A stretch of DNA of 64,000 nucleotides from Desulfocapsa sp. (GTDB lineage Bacteria > Desulfobacterota > Desulfobulbia > Desulfobulbales > Desulfocapsaceae): the NCBI GenBank assembly GCA_022712895.1, contig JAFLJS010000051.1, forward strand, positions 62,001-126,000, read 5' to 3'. This document shows, piece after piece, positions 43,317 through 53,153 of this stretch (the first letter of the stretch is position 1; every line of letters starts with the position of its first letter). Below the pieces are notes generated by a model. The model had not been told where the DNA came from. It saw nothing but the letters and a program-made list of their open reading frames with translations, and ran no database searches. The translations under genes were made by a program, and so were the position numbers.

Positions 43317-43586
43317 TTAGGCCCCTTCTATCATCGATTCAATATAAACATGTGCTGCAAAGGCAAGACTTCCCACGCCAAAGAGAAGCAAAAACATGGT
43401 AAAGATTTCTCCACCATCAGAAAGAGGCTGCACCTCTCCATAGCCAACGGTTGTAATACTGATCACAGCCATATATACTGTTTCCAGCAATGTATAGCCT
43501 TCAAGAAGGTATATAATCACCAGTTCCGCCAATCAGAAAAAAAGTACCCGCGCCAGTGATAAAATGATGTGCTTACGACTATCCAT
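43317..43586 (-). pseudogene. broken two-helix potassium channel
   Basis: The frame from the ATG at 43586 starts MDSRKHIILSLARVLFF, typical of Kch/TrkA-type channels. It is then cut by an in-frame TGA (43533-43535) and continues LAELVIIYLLEG..., the pore helix and the TTVGYGE selectivity filter, and a second membrane segment. It ends after about 70 more residues with no RCK domain. A nonsense mutation plus a 3' truncation or frameshift explains this best. Confidence 0.75.
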
Positions 43587-43736
43587 TCGTTTTCATTTTG
43601 AGGTTTTTTCTATTCAGTGTTAGATTCGACCAACTGATAAAAAGTGTAACGACTTCTTAATCCCTATTTTTTCTAATTCTATTGCACAAAACACAATAAA
43701 TGCTAGTAAATACGTCTTCTTCCACCATAAAAATCC

Positions 43737-46700
43737 ATGTCTGATCGTTACGGTTCTATTTCCATCACCGAGGAGCCAGACTCCAGGGACAAAAGAAAAC
43801 CAGTGCGCCGTCGTCCCATTTTGCCAAAAAAGAAAAAAAAAGGTGGCAAATGGGGAATTTTATGGGCAACACTTGCAGCACTTACCATCAGCTTTTATTT
43901 TCTGGCAGCACTGTATATTGCCCCCATGGCCCTGCACAGATATCTGCCCGGGTACATAACAAAAGTCACCGGTCTCACCCTCACCATGGAGAGGGTGGAA
44001 CTCAATCCGTTTAATTTTCAAATAACATTCTCCGAAATCAGAGCCGATGTACCCGGTTCCACCACCGGCAAACCACTCCTTGAGATCCCTTCTCTCTTTA
44101 TCGACATGGATCTCACCTCTCTTTTGCGCAACAGCTTTGCCTGCGACAAGCTCATCATTAAAGAGCTCTCACTGAACATTACCCGTTTTAAGGACAACCA
44201 CTATAACCTGCCAGTACTCACACAGATTTCAGAAAAACAGAGTCAGGAACAAATAATAGATTTCACCAACCTTCCGTTTCTCTTTTCTCTCAACAATATT
44301 AATATCAGTGACAGCCGTATCCTCCTCACTGACCAGGTAACAGACAAAGTACACACTGTAGAACAGTTAACGCTTGCGATCCCAACGCTTTCAAACTTCT
44401 CATTTCAGTTAAACGATTACATCCTTCCTCATTTTTCAGCTCGTATCAATGGCAGTTTCATCCAGCTCGACGGTAAGAAGATCGCATCAGAAGATGGGAA
44501 AAGCTTCAGGACCAAACTCTTTTGCTCCATCAAGGCACTGCAACTCAGCTCATACCTCTCCTACCTCCCTGACAACTTTCCACTCGTACTCAGTAAAGGT
44601 GTTGCGGACCTCAACCTTGAACTCGGATTCAGCCCTGAAAAAAAGCAGGGTGAGCGAGTTTCCATAGATATCGACATAACAGGTTCTGACATTTTACTGC
44701 ACACCAGAAAAGGGAACAACAAGATCAGCTTGCCCAATGTCAGATTGGATGCCACGCTCACTCCTGTGAACAGGCTGTTGCACATCAAAACTATTGTTGC
44801 CAAAAAACCACAACTGATCACCAGCCAGAGGCAACTCCCTAGAGGGCTTGCAAATTTCCTTGCCATTGGCTCTCCCTCTTCCAGGCGTTTAGGCCTCACC
44901 ATCGATTTACTTCTCATTGACGAAGGACGACTGGTTTTCACGGACAGGAAAGACTCTATCTGGGATACTTTACAGCTCTCTATTAATGATTTTGACCGAA
45001 GAAACTCCACCGGAAGTTTTCACATAAGTGGTGAACAGGCAGTAGGTCCGGGATCTTTCTCCTGGCAAGGAAAACTCTCAGGGCCCGGCAATCTCAAAGG
45101 AAAAGTACTGCTCAATGAATTCCCGGCCCGGACAATACTGACACAGCTTTATCCATATCCAGACGCAAGTATTACAGGGAGCTCTGAGTTTACCGGTGAA
45201 CTGACCTTGTCGACTATAGATAAAACAACAACAACTTACAGCTTGGACAATGCAACATTACAATTTCACAATCTGCAACTGGCAGAGAAAGAAAGGGTAT
45301 GGCTGAAAGCTGACTCTGTTCGTTTTACCCGACTTAGCCGACAGGAGACTCGTTTTTCCCTCGGCAATATTTTTCTGAAGAATGCCGAGTTGATACTGAC
45401 AAACAATGAATATCCAGCATTTTTCAGCGATGTATTCGGAATAAAAGAACGGCCCCAAATAAGAGGAATTGATTTCTCGGGCAGCCTCGCCCTGCGCCCC
45501 CAAAAGAAGCAAGAGCAAACTCTCCAGTTTTCAGATGTCAAATTCCAGGCAAACAGGATTGATCAACAAGCAAATGCAGAAAATTTCATTTTTTCAGCAA
45601 CACTTGGAGATGAGGGTTCCATCAAATCACGTGGTAAACTCAGCCTTTTCCCCTTAAACATTGAAACAGAAATCGTATTTTCAGACATAGACTCCGCACT
45701 GTTTTCCCCCTACGCTTCAGGATGGCCACTGTTGCAACACTCTGAGGCCATGCTCCATGGAAAAGGTGTTTTCAACTACCCTGCCCTGTCCTTTCAGGGA
45801 GACGTGCGTCTCAGTGATGGACGGTTACAACTGGAAACGAATGCAAAACTTTTCAGTTGGGACCTTGCGGAACTGAGTAAAGTTCAATACACATTCGCTC
45901 CTTTTTCCCTGCGAAGCACAAGCCTTCACTTACAAAACCCACAACTGCACTACAGAATCCGTACAGAGTCTCCTTTCCAGTTACTCTCAGAAACTTTGCA
46001 AACAGTCTTATCCAGAAACAATGAACAGAAGAAACTTTTCCCTGTTCACATACAAGATCTCAGCGTTGACGGTGGACTTGTCAACCTGACTGACAGCCGC
46101 CTGACACCACCCTGGCACGGGCGGGCAACGGAAATAAGTGGCCACATAAAAAACGTTAACAGCAAAGACAGAGGGATAACATCCTTTGACCTGAAGGGAC
46201 GTGTTGAGGATGCACCATTTAAACTTTCAGGTTCCATGTTTCTTTTCCAGGAGAAAAAGAATAACAGGGCACGCCTCGACCTGACTGATTTCCCTCTTCA
46301 CAGTTTTTCAAAGCAACTGAAGAACAGTCAATTGCAGATACAGAATACTAACGTCAGCCTTCAATCGAGATACTCGGAAAACGATACAGGCACAAACAGT
46401 ACTACAGAACTGACGATTAGTGACCTACGGCCCCTTTCTGCAAGCAGAGATGCGGCACTTGCCCTGGCCTTGTTAAAAGACAGCAGTGGTACATTCGCCC
46501 TCACAGTACAACAAAACAACAGAAGGAGATCTCTCTTTCAGGAAACTGTGGATACCTTCCAAACAACAGTAATCAAAGCCTCTTACGCGCCCTTGCTCCT
46601 TGACCGTAACTTTAAAGACCTCCAGGACAATAACTTTGTCTCTTTTCAACCTGGTACAAATACGATAAATGCAGCCGGCAAAGAATTGTTAATCCGCTAT

Positions 46701-46997
46701 TCTGAGCTGTTGGCAGCACACCCCGGCCTTGCCCTGTCAATTACAGGCCTTGCGGATGACAAAAAAGACCGCAACGTACTGGCCAAAACTGTTCCTCCGG
46801 CAAAACCTCTGATCATTCGTGACAAAGCATTGCTGACACTTGCCAAAGAAAGAAGCCTGATCACCTATGACTTTTGTATTCACAGCCTTGGCATCGCGCC
46901 ATCGCGACTCTCGATTAGTGACTCCCCGCTTATCAGGAAAGAGTCTCCGGCACATGGCAGTAGTCTCGACATAAGAGTGCTGATAACAAAAACCTGA
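43737..46997 (+). CDS. DUF748 / AsmA-like envelope protein
   Basis: A 1086-residue protein with a basic cytoplasmic N-terminus (KKKKKGGK), one membrane segment (about 40-64) and a very long beta-rich periplasmic region of the DUF748/AsmA type (GLTLTMERVELNPFNFQI near the start). Such proteins are thought to act in outer-membrane lipid transport or assembly. The C-terminal 150 residues resemble the end of DUF748 proteins, which carry an OmpA-like segment (ISDSPL, RVLITK). It starts a run of three plus-strand genes. Confidence 0.8.
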   Translation: MSDRYGSISITEEPDSRDKRKPVRRRPILPKKKKKGGKWGILWATLAALTISFYFLAALYIAPMALHRYLPGYITKVTGLTLTMERVELNPFNFQITFSEIRADVPGSTTGKPLLEIPSLFIDMDLTSLLRNSFACDKLIIKELSLNITRFKDNHYNLPVLTQISEKQSQEQIIDFTNLPFLFSLNNINISDSRILLTDQVTDKVHTVEQLTLAIPTLSNFSFQLNDYILPHFSARINGSFIQLDGKKIASEDGKSFRTKLFCSIKALQLSSYLSYLPDNFPLVLSKGVADLNLELGFSPEKKQGERVSIDIDITGSDILLHTRKGNNKISLPNVRLDATLTPVNRLLHIKTIVAKKPQLITSQRQLPRGLANFLAIGSPSSRRLGLTIDLLLIDEGRLVFTDRKDSIWDTLQLSINDFDRRNSTGSFHISGEQAVGPGSFSWQGKLSGPGNLKGKVLLNEFPARTILTQLYPYPDASITGSSEFTGELTLSTIDKTTTTYSLDNATLQFHNLQLAEKERVWLKADSVRFTRLSRQETRFSLGNIFLKNAELILTNNEYPAFFSDVFGIKERPQIRGIDFSGSLALRPQKKQEQTLQFSDVKFQANRIDQQANAENFIFSATLGDEGSIKSRGKLSLFPLNIETEIVFSDIDSALFSPYASGWPLLQHSEAMLHGKGVFNYPALSFQGDVRLSDGRLQLETNAKLFSWDLAELSKVQYTFAPFSLRSTSLHLQNPQLHYRIRTESPFQLLSETLQTVLSRNNEQKKLFPVHIQDLSVDGGLVNLTDSRLTPPWHGRATEISGHIKNVNSKDRGITSFDLKGRVEDAPFKLSGSMFLFQEKKNNRARLDLTDFPLHSFSKQLKNSQLQIQNTNVSLQSRYSENDTGTNSTTELTISDLRPLSASRDAALALALLKDSSGTFALTVQQNNRRRSLFQETVDTFQTTVIKASYAPLLLDRNFKDLQDNNFVSFQPGTNTINAAGKELLIRYSELLAAHPGLALSITGLADDKKDRNVLAKTVPPAKPLIIRDKALLTLAKERSLITYDFCIHSLGIAPSRLSISDSPLIRKESPAHGSSLDIRVLITKT

Positions 46998-47009
46998 GCG
47001 GACCAAACC

Positions 47010-47843
47010 ATGCTAAAACCTCCTTACACCTGCTACGATCAGTTATATGTTTATAATTTTGACCGGACAGATCTCGGAGAGATTAATGATCCTGATCTCA
47101 TCGGCACCTGGATTGAAGATGAAACTGCCATTCTCTTCTTCCACAAAGAAAAAAAAATATTAATAGAGGAAATTCGCAAGCGCAGTGAGGCAATAATCAT
47201 CTATGAAGCCAATCTCAACTATCAGGATTGGGAAGCAGGTCTTAATATAACCACTTTTTCAATACCACCCCTCGTTGTTGCGCCACTGTGGGAAGTCGCA
47301 CAACTCCAGTTACAGGAAGGTGAAATTGGTATACATCTTGACCCCAGTGTTATTTTTGGTTCAGGTTTTCATCCCACCACCAGACTTTGTCTGCAAGTCA
47401 TCAGTGATATGGTTACCTCAAATAGCACAGCTGTTCAAAGCATGGTGGATCTGGGAACGGGTACCGGGTTGCTCTCCATTGGGGCGGCAAAACTGGGCGT
47501 GCAGACAATCCGCTGCTACGACAACAATCCCTTTGCCTGTGCTGTTGCAGACAAAAACGTAAAGCTAAACAATTGTGAACAGCAGATCCTAGTCAGCGAA
47601 GCTGATCTGCGCGCAAACCTTCCCGATACCAATGTGGATCTAGTGGTTGCCAACCTGTATAAAGGGCTGCTCCTGGAATTTTTCGAGAATCCTGATTTCT
47701 GGAAAGCCAAGTACTACATCATCTCAGGATTTACCCCTTCCATGGAAGGAGAACTTCTGGCCGCCTTGCCCATGGATCAGTTAAAACTTCTGGAAAGAAG
47801 AAAAAGCGAGACCTGGCGGCTCTGGCTGTTGGCAAAAAAATGA
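47010..47843 (+). CDS. prmA: ribosomal protein L11 methyltransferase-like (PrmA family)
   Basis: A 277-residue SAM-dependent methyltransferase: GSGFHPTTRLCLQ, SAM loop MVDLGTGTGLLSIGAAKLG and the substrate motif VVANLYKGLL, where canonical PrmA has N-x-x-N/L-type residues. The N-terminal domain is short and divergent, so methylation of L11 is likely but not certain. It lies 12 nt after the DUF748 gene. Confidence 0.82.
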   Translation: MLKPPYTCYDQLYVYNFDRTDLGEINDPDLIGTWIEDETAILFFHKEKKILIEEIRKRSEAIIIYEANLNYQDWEAGLNITTFSIPPLVVAPLWEVAQLQLQEGEIGIHLDPSVIFGSGFHPTTRLCLQVISDMVTSNSTAVQSMVDLGTGTGLLSIGAAKLGVQTIRCYDNNPFACAVADKNVKLNNCEQQILVSEADLRANLPDTNVDLVVANLYKGLLLEFFENPDFWKAKYYIISGFTPSMEGELLAALPMDQLKLLERRKSETWRLWLLAKK

Positions 47844-47990
47844 TCCTTGGCCTCAGCCTCCTGGGCTTTCCAGGGAAACCAAATGCAGTGGACAAGCTGT
47901 TGCAGATACAGTCCATTCAAAGAACCCTTAACTGGATCAGAACAAAAGGGGGAAAGAACAACTTCCACTCCCCTGAATCAAGTCATTAAG

Positions 47991-49067
47991 ATGCTCTCTA
48001 CCCTCCAACAATCCCTGCTCCAATGGTTTTCAAAAAACCAGCGCCCCCTGCCATGGCGACAACAATACCATCCTTATCAGGTCTGGATTTCCGAAATCAT
48101 GGCCCAACAGACGCAGATGGATCGAGTAGTGGAATACCATAATCTCTGGATGAAAACATTTCCAGATATGCAGACGCTTGCCGAATCATCAGAAGATACA
48201 GTATTAAAGTGCTGGGAAGGCCTGGGATACTATTCACGGGCCAGGAACATTTTAAAGACAGCAAAAATCCTTATCAGTAACTATAATGGTACTCTTCCCA
48301 GAAACCAAAAAGAGCTTCTTGCTCTTCCGGGAATCGGCCCCTACACTGCCGGCGCCATTGCCTCCATCGCCTACAACCAGGATGTGCCAGTGGTGGATGC
48401 CAATATTGAAAGAATTTTTTCCAGGCTTTTCAATATCGATCTTATCCCGGGCAGTCCCGAGGCTAAACGGGAATACTGGCAAAAGGCAGAATTTGTTCTA
48501 CCTGCAAATAATGCCAGGGATTTCAACCAGGGTCTTATGGAACTGGGCGCGCTGATCTGTCGCCCCAAACAACCGAACTGCCAAGCTTGCCCTTTGGCGA
48601 CACACTGCCTGGCACTGCAATACGACCTGATCCCCGAACGCCCAATCCCTAAAAAAAGCACAAAGATCATCCCTATTGATATGGCCACAGGAGTCCTGCT
48701 GCATAAGGGACTGATCTTTATCCAACAGCGTTTAGCCAACGACGTCTGGGGGGCACTTTGGGAATTTCCGGGAGGACGTATGGAAGAAAAAGAAACTGCG
48801 GAAGAGACTGTTATTCGTGAGTTTATGGAAGAGACGGAACTTGCAGTTCGGGTGGACTCCAAAATCACAACCACTCTTCATCATTACACCCGATATAAGG
48901 TTACCCTGCACTGTTTTTTTGTAAGCCTTGAACAAAGCGAAAGCGACCCTGTGCTCCATGCTGCACAGGAATTTCACTGGCTCCCTTTTGACCAGATAGA
49001 TCAGTATGCGTTTCCGGCAGGACACCGAAAACTAATACAATTTATGAAAACCCACAAACTACCGTAG
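47991..49067 (+). CDS. mutY: A/G-specific adenine glycosylase with C-terminal Nudix domain
   Basis: Removes adenine opposite 8-oxoguanine. It is 358 residues with catalytic E35 (SEIMAQQTQ), HhH motif LPGIGPYTA near 112-120, catalytic D136 (VVDANIERIF), FeS ligands C190, C197, C200 and C206, and a C-terminal MutT-like domain with a Nudix box (G261 to E281). The ATG at 47991 begins the conserved core; a TTG at 47847 would add 48 residues unlike MutY and is rejected. A REP-like element overlaps its stop codon. Confidence 0.93.
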   Translation: MLSTLQQSLLQWFSKNQRPLPWRQQYHPYQVWISEIMAQQTQMDRVVEYHNLWMKTFPDMQTLAESSEDTVLKCWEGLGYYSRARNILKTAKILISNYNGTLPRNQKELLALPGIGPYTAGAIASIAYNQDVPVVDANIERIFSRLFNIDLIPGSPEAKREYWQKAEFVLPANNARDFNQGLMELGALICRPKQPNCQACPLATHCLALQYDLIPERPIPKKSTKIIPIDMATGVLLHKGLIFIQQRLANDVWGALWEFPGGRMEEKETAEETVIREFMEETELAVRVDSKITTTLHHYTRYKVTLHCFFVSLEQSESDPVLHAAQEFHWLPFDQIDQYAFPAGHRKLIQFMKTHKLP

Positions 49068-49099
49068 GAGCCTGCCCCTGCGGTCGATCAGCAGGAGCC
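49064..49099. repeat. REP-like element between mutY and ampG-like gene
   Basis: GTAGGAGCCTGCCCCTGCGGTCGA followed by a short reverse half, GCAGGAGCC. It overlaps the mutY stop and the end of the convergent gene. It shares modules with the elements at 8.7 and 39.8 kb. Confidence 0.5.
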
Positions 49100-50434
49100 A
49101 CCCGCCCTCTTTTCATTTCCATTCCAGGGAGCTACCCAAACAAGCAATATCATCCCCGGAATAGCCAACACCGCACAGACAAAAAAGAAATTGGTATATC
49201 CTATTCCACTCACATCACCTAAAATGGAATAAAACATTCCATCTTTTTCGTTAATTCCCTCAACCAATACTCCTGCGAATATTCCGGAAAAAGATTTGGG
49301 AATAGCAAATAAGGAACTGAGCAGAGCAAGCTGGGTGCCGGTAAATTTTTTATTTGTACTTTTGGCAATAAACGCCATTAACGCGGCAGAACCAAGTCCT
49401 ACACCCAGATATTCAAAAGCAACCACTCCACCCAAGACCCAAACATTTGCACCCACTTCACTGAGTAATGCAAAACCAAAAATAGACATCACCTGAACAA
49501 TTCCAAAAATCCACAGCGCCTTGTTGATTCCCATTCGGAACATCAACAATCCTCCGACAAACCCTCCAAGCAACATCGACCACAAGCCAACCACCTTCGC
49601 CACTGTACCGATGATTGTCGCTGAAAATCCTACATCGAGATAAAATGGTGTAATCAAAGCTGTTGCGACCGTATCTCCAAACTTATAGAAAAAAATGAAT
49701 AATAAAATCAGCAAGCCGGACTTAAAACCATCCCGTAGAAAAAACTCTTTAAACGGTTCAACAACCGCCTCCTGCAAAGACTTTGGGGGAGAAATTCCGG
49801 TATCAATCTCAGCGATAACAAAAGTATGAATAATCCCCACCAGCATAAAGAGAGAGACAACAATGAAAACCATGGACCATGGCATATAATCAGACAAAAT
49901 TAATCCCAGCCCTCCAGGAATAAAGCCGGCAACTCGATATGCATTTGCATAGAACGAGCTTCCAAGTCCCAGTTCATTGTCTGGCAGCAATTCACGACGA
50001 TACGCATCAAGCACTATATCCTGAGTGGCTGAGAAAAAGCCAATGGCTAGGCCAACATATAAAATCATCTGAATATCATTCTGCGGATTGAACACCGCCA
50101 ACGATATCATAAAAACTAACAGGCCAATTTGACTCACCATCATCCAGCCACGTCGTCTCCCTAAAAACGGAGGTACGTAACGATCAAGAAAAGGTGCCCA
50201 AAGATATTTAAACGAGAAAGGAAGTAAAACCAGCCCAAAAAATCCAATTGTTTTCAGGTCAACACTCTCGCTCCTTAACCATGCCGGGATAAGCTGTGCC
50301 AAGAAATATAACGGGAGACCAGCGGTAAATCCGTTGAAGACGCAAATCAACATTCTTTTGTTTATTAATGCCTTCCACAGACTCGGTTTTTCCTCCGCAA
50401 TGTTCCGTTTACTTCCATCCATCCGCTCACTCAT
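49088..50434 (-). CDS. ampG: AmpG-like MFS permease
   Basis: A 448-residue major facilitator protein with 12 or more hydrophobic segments. Motifs fit AmpG muropeptide permeases: FNGFTAGLPLYFL, KYLWAPFLDR(Y), and ATQDIVLDAYRREL. AmpG imports anhydro-muropeptides for cell-wall recycling; the mpl gene at 56.1 kb, which re-ligates the peptide, fits such recycling. Acetyl-CoA or other AmpG-related MFS carriers are alternatives. Confidence 0.8.
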   Translation of the reverse strand: MSERMDGSKRNIAEEKPSLWKALINKRMLICVFNGFTAGLPLYFLAQLIPAWLRSESVDLKTIGFFGLVLLPFSFKYLWAPFLDRYVPPFLGRRRGWMMVSQIGLLVFMISLAVFNPQNDIQMILYVGLAIGFFSATQDIVLDAYRRELLPDNELGLGSSFYANAYRVAGFIPGGLGLILSDYMPWSMVFIVVSLFMLVGIIHTFVIAEIDTGISPPKSLQEAVVEPFKEFFLRDGFKSGLLILLFIFFYKFGDTVATALITPFYLDVGFSATIIGTVAKVVGLWSMLLGGFVGGLLMFRMGINKALWIFGIVQVMSIFGFALLSEVGANVWVLGGVVAFEYLGVGLGSAALMAFIAKSTNKKFTGTQLALLSSLFAIPKSFSGIFAGVLVEGINEKDGMFYSILGDVSGIGYTNFFFVCAVLAIPGMILLVWVAPWNGNEKRAGGSC

Positions 50435-50500
50435 TCTTCTCTTTTCCCCGCAACCTATTTATGGTACTGTCCACCAAGCTCGTTAAAAAACAAAACAGCA

Positions 50501-50626
50501 AATGGCCACGTAAGAAACTTCCTATACGAGGCGCGTATTTTAAATTAAATTTCGACCTACTAACGTACGTCGCAATTTATTTTTAAATGCAGCAACGAAG
50601 CAGATGAAGAGTTTTACCTGGCCATT
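50501..50626 (+). repeat. long-hairpin dispersed repeat, copy 2
   Basis: Outer arms AATGGCCA-CG-TAAGAAACT and its near-complement AGTTTTA-CC-TGGCCATT enclose inner AT-rich arms (ATTTTAAATTAAATT with AATTTATTTTTAAAT). Conserved blocks ACGAGGCGCGTA, GTACGTCGCAAT and GCAGCAACGAAG-x-AGATGAAGA are shared with copies 1 and 3. It lies between ampG-like and cysS, upstream of both genes. Confidence 0.75.
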
Positions 50627-50679
50627 GTATTAACCTTAGTTCCTGATTAATAGCAAACAGCTTTCCAGATTCAATCATT

Positions 50680-52149
50680 ATGTCAGTCAAAATATATAAC
50701 ACTCTTACCCGAAAGAAAGAACCGTTCCACCCCCTTGAAAAAGGGCATATCAAGCTCTACGTCTGTGGAATCACCTCCTACGATTATTGTCATATCGGAC
50801 ACGCCCGCTCGGCCCTGGCCTTTGATATGATTGTCCGCTATTTCCGCTACCTGGACTACAAAGTTACCTACATCCGTAACTTTACAGATATCGATGACAA
50901 AATCATAGCACGTGCTGCCGAACAGAACACCTCAACGGAAGAGCTGGCCAATCGTTTTATCGACGAATTTTACATAGATATGGACAAGCTTGGGGTGGAC
51001 AGGCCCACCATGGAGCCCAAGGCCACCGAACATATCCAGGAGATGATTGACCTTATCAGTGAACTCATCGACAAAGATATGGCCTATGCCGCAAACGGTG
51101 ATGTGTACTACCGGGTTGGTTCTTTTGCGGAATATGGCAAGCTCTCTGGTAGAAGACTTGAGGATATGCAAGCCGGCGCCCGTATCCAGATCAATGAAAA
51201 CAAAGATGATCCCATGGATTTCGTGCTGTGGAAAGCCTCCAAACCCGGTGAACCAAATTGGAAAAGTCCCTGGGGCGATGGCCGGCCGGGCTGGCATATA
51301 GAATGTTCTGCAATGAGCCGTAAGTATCTTGGAGATACGTTTGATATTCATGGCGGTGGACAGGATCTGATTTTCCCGCACCACGAAAATGAACTTGCCC
51401 AGAGCGAAGCTGCTACCAGTAAACCCTACGTGAACATGTGGATTCATCACGGTTTTGTCACCATTCGTGATGAAAAGATGTCAAAATCCCTGGGTAACTT
51501 CCTGACCATCCGGGACATTCTTTCCCATTACCATCCTGAAGTGCTGCGATTTTTCATCTTTTCCACCCAATATCGTAACCCTCTTGACTTCTCTGAAGAG
51601 GCCATGCAGAATGCAATGACAGGGCTTGATCGTCTGTACGAATGTATTGCCACTGTGGAAGGAATGCGTGACGATTTTTCCACACAGAGTAAACAAATCG
51701 CATCAGCCAAAGACATTACAAAACTGACAAGCATAAAAGAACGCTTTCAAAAAGCGATGAATAACGATTTCAACACTGCCTTGGCCCAGGGAGTTTTATT
51801 TGAGTCCGCCAAAGTAATGAACAAAATCAGCCGCCAGATAGATAAGCAACCATGCCAGAGCGACTACGATCTGCTCACAACTGCTGCCGCCACCATTATA
51901 AAATTGGCATCAATTATGGGTATTCTCCAGGAAAAAGCGGATAAATATCTCGCAGCAAAAAAAGCAGCAATGCTTGAGCAGATTGAAATTTCTGAAGACG
52001 AAATCTTACAACTGATCAAAGAACGTAATCATGCCCGGGATGAAAAGAACTGGAGCCAAAGTGACGAAATTCGTGACCGACTGCTTGCCCACAATATCGA
52101 GCTCAATGATGGTGCCACAGGCACAGGCTGGAGCATAAAAAAGGACTGA
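50680..52149 (+). CDS. cysS: cysteinyl-tRNA synthetase
   Basis: Class I synthetase charging tRNA-Cys, 489 residues. Zinc-binding C29 in YVCGIT, the HIGH motif at 38-41 (CHIGHARSA) and KMSKSLGN near 268-275 are all visible, as is the anticodon-binding C-terminal domain. One nucleotide separates it from the downstream Memo-family gene, so they are co-transcribed. Confidence 0.97.
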   Translation: MSVKIYNTLTRKKEPFHPLEKGHIKLYVCGITSYDYCHIGHARSALAFDMIVRYFRYLDYKVTYIRNFTDIDDKIIARAAEQNTSTEELANRFIDEFYIDMDKLGVDRPTMEPKATEHIQEMIDLISELIDKDMAYAANGDVYYRVGSFAEYGKLSGRRLEDMQAGARIQINENKDDPMDFVLWKASKPGEPNWKSPWGDGRPGWHIECSAMSRKYLGDTFDIHGGGQDLIFPHHENELAQSEAATSKPYVNMWIHHGFVTIRDEKMSKSLGNFLTIRDILSHYHPEVLRFFIFSTQYRNPLDFSEEAMQNAMTGLDRLYECIATVEGMRDDFSTQSKQIASAKDITKLTSIKERFQKAMNNDFNTALAQGVLFESAKVMNKISRQIDKQPCQSDYDLLTTAAATIIKLASIMGILQEKADKYLAAKKAAMLEQIEISEDEILQLIKERNHARDEKNWSQSDEIRDRLLAHNIELNDGATGTGWSIKKD

Positions 52150-52150
52150 C

Positions 52151-52963
52151 ATGGAGAGGTTAACCCGCTCACCCGCAGTTGCTGGCCGCTTTTACCCTGA
52201 AGACAGCAAATCGTTACGACTGTCAATCCAGGAGCTGTGCTCTGCGAAATCGGTCACCAAAAAGAAGGTTCTGGCAGTGGTCTCCCCCCATGCCGGATAT
52301 GTGTATTCAGGAGGTGTCGCTGGCGAGACCATTGGTCAGATTGATGTTCCAGAAACAGTGGTTCTCCTTGGCCCTAACCACACCGGTAAAGGGCTGGCTG
52401 TGGGGTTGTCAACTGCAACCTGGGAAATGCCCATGGGACCGGTTCCGGTTAATCAAGATTTCGCTCAGGACTTACTGAACGAAACGAATTACATTAAAGA
52501 AGATGAGCTGGCCCACCGATATGAGCACTCACTCGAAGTGCAGCTTCCATTTTTGCAGATACAGCAGCCAAATCTCTCCATCATTCCCATTTCCATTGCC
52601 CATATCTCTTATCAGGCACTGGAGGAAATCGGACTGGCGCTGGCCGCAGTAATCAAAAGAAGTGGCAAAGAAGTACTTATCCTTGCTTCCTCAGATATGA
52701 CTCACTACGAACCACGGGCTGCCGCTGAGAAAAAAGATCATTATGTTCTCAAAAAACTGGCAGACATGAATCCCAGCATTCTCTACCGCTCAGTCACAGG
52801 ACATAGCATCTCCATGTGTGGGATCATGCCGGTAACGGTTGCACTCATTGCCGCCCTTGAATTAGGAGCGACCAAAACTGAACTTGTTCGTTATACTGAC
52901 TCCGGAGAAATTACAGGTGATACGGATCAAGTTGTCGGATATGCCGGGGTGCTCATATTCTGA
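52151..52963 (+). CDS. Memo-family protein (AmmeMemoRadiSam system protein B)
   Basis: A 270-residue member of the Memo family: starts RSPAVAGRFYPED, with HAGYVYSGGVAG, GPNHTGKG, EHSLEVQLPF and SSDMTHY blocks, and conserved His likely to bind metal. In many bacteria it occurs with AMMECR1 and a radical SAM protein, but neither partner is in this window. Its activity is not established. Follows cysS by 1 nt. Confidence 0.88.
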   Translation: MERLTRSPAVAGRFYPEDSKSLRLSIQELCSAKSVTKKKVLAVVSPHAGYVYSGGVAGETIGQIDVPETVVLLGPNHTGKGLAVGLSTATWEMPMGPVPVNQDFAQDLLNETNYIKEDELAHRYEHSLEVQLPFLQIQQPNLSIIPISIAHISYQALEEIGLALAAVIKRSGKEVLILASSDMTHYEPRAAAEKKDHYVLKKLADMNPSILYRSVTGHSISMCGIMPVTVALIAALELGATKTELVRYTDSGEITGDTDQVVGYAGVLIF

Positions 52964-53028
52964 GCATGTTTTTCACTTGACAGACAGAAGAAAACTTTCT
53001 AAATAATCCACCTCGCAACGAGATGTTC

Positions 53029-53102
53029 TGGGGAATGGTCTAATGGCAAGACTGCAGACTCTGACTCTGTCTATCAAGGTTCGAATCCTTGTTCCCCAGC
53101 CA
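53029..53102 (+). tRNA. tRNA-Gln(CUG)
   Basis: A 74-nt cloverleaf: acceptor TGGGGAA with TTCCCCA, D arm GTCT/AGAC, anticodon arm GCAGA-loop CTCTGAC-TCTGT giving anticodon CTG (reads CAG, Gln), T arm with GTTCGAATC, and encoded CCA at the 3' end. Confidence 0.95.
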
Positions 53103-53111
53103 AATTGTAAA

Positions 53112-53153
53112 AAGCGGTTAAGCCAGATTTCAGGCCTAACCGCTTTTTTTTTA
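53112..53153 (+). terminator. intrinsic terminator of tRNA-Gln
   Basis: AAGCGGTTA-x-GCC pairs with GGC-CTAACCGCTT, then a run of nine T. The T-run reaches the stop codon of the convergent cytochrome gene. Confidence 0.92.

Noticed and set aside
43533..43535. In-frame TGA in the potassium channel as selenocysteine, since selB is present
   Set aside because: The position is in a membrane helix with no Cys in the family, no convincing SECIS hairpin follows, and the gene is also 3'-truncated.
47847..47990. 48-residue N-terminal extension of mutY from a TTG
   Set aside because: The extension has no ribosome-binding site and its sequence is unlike MutY; the ATG at 47991 starts the conserved core.
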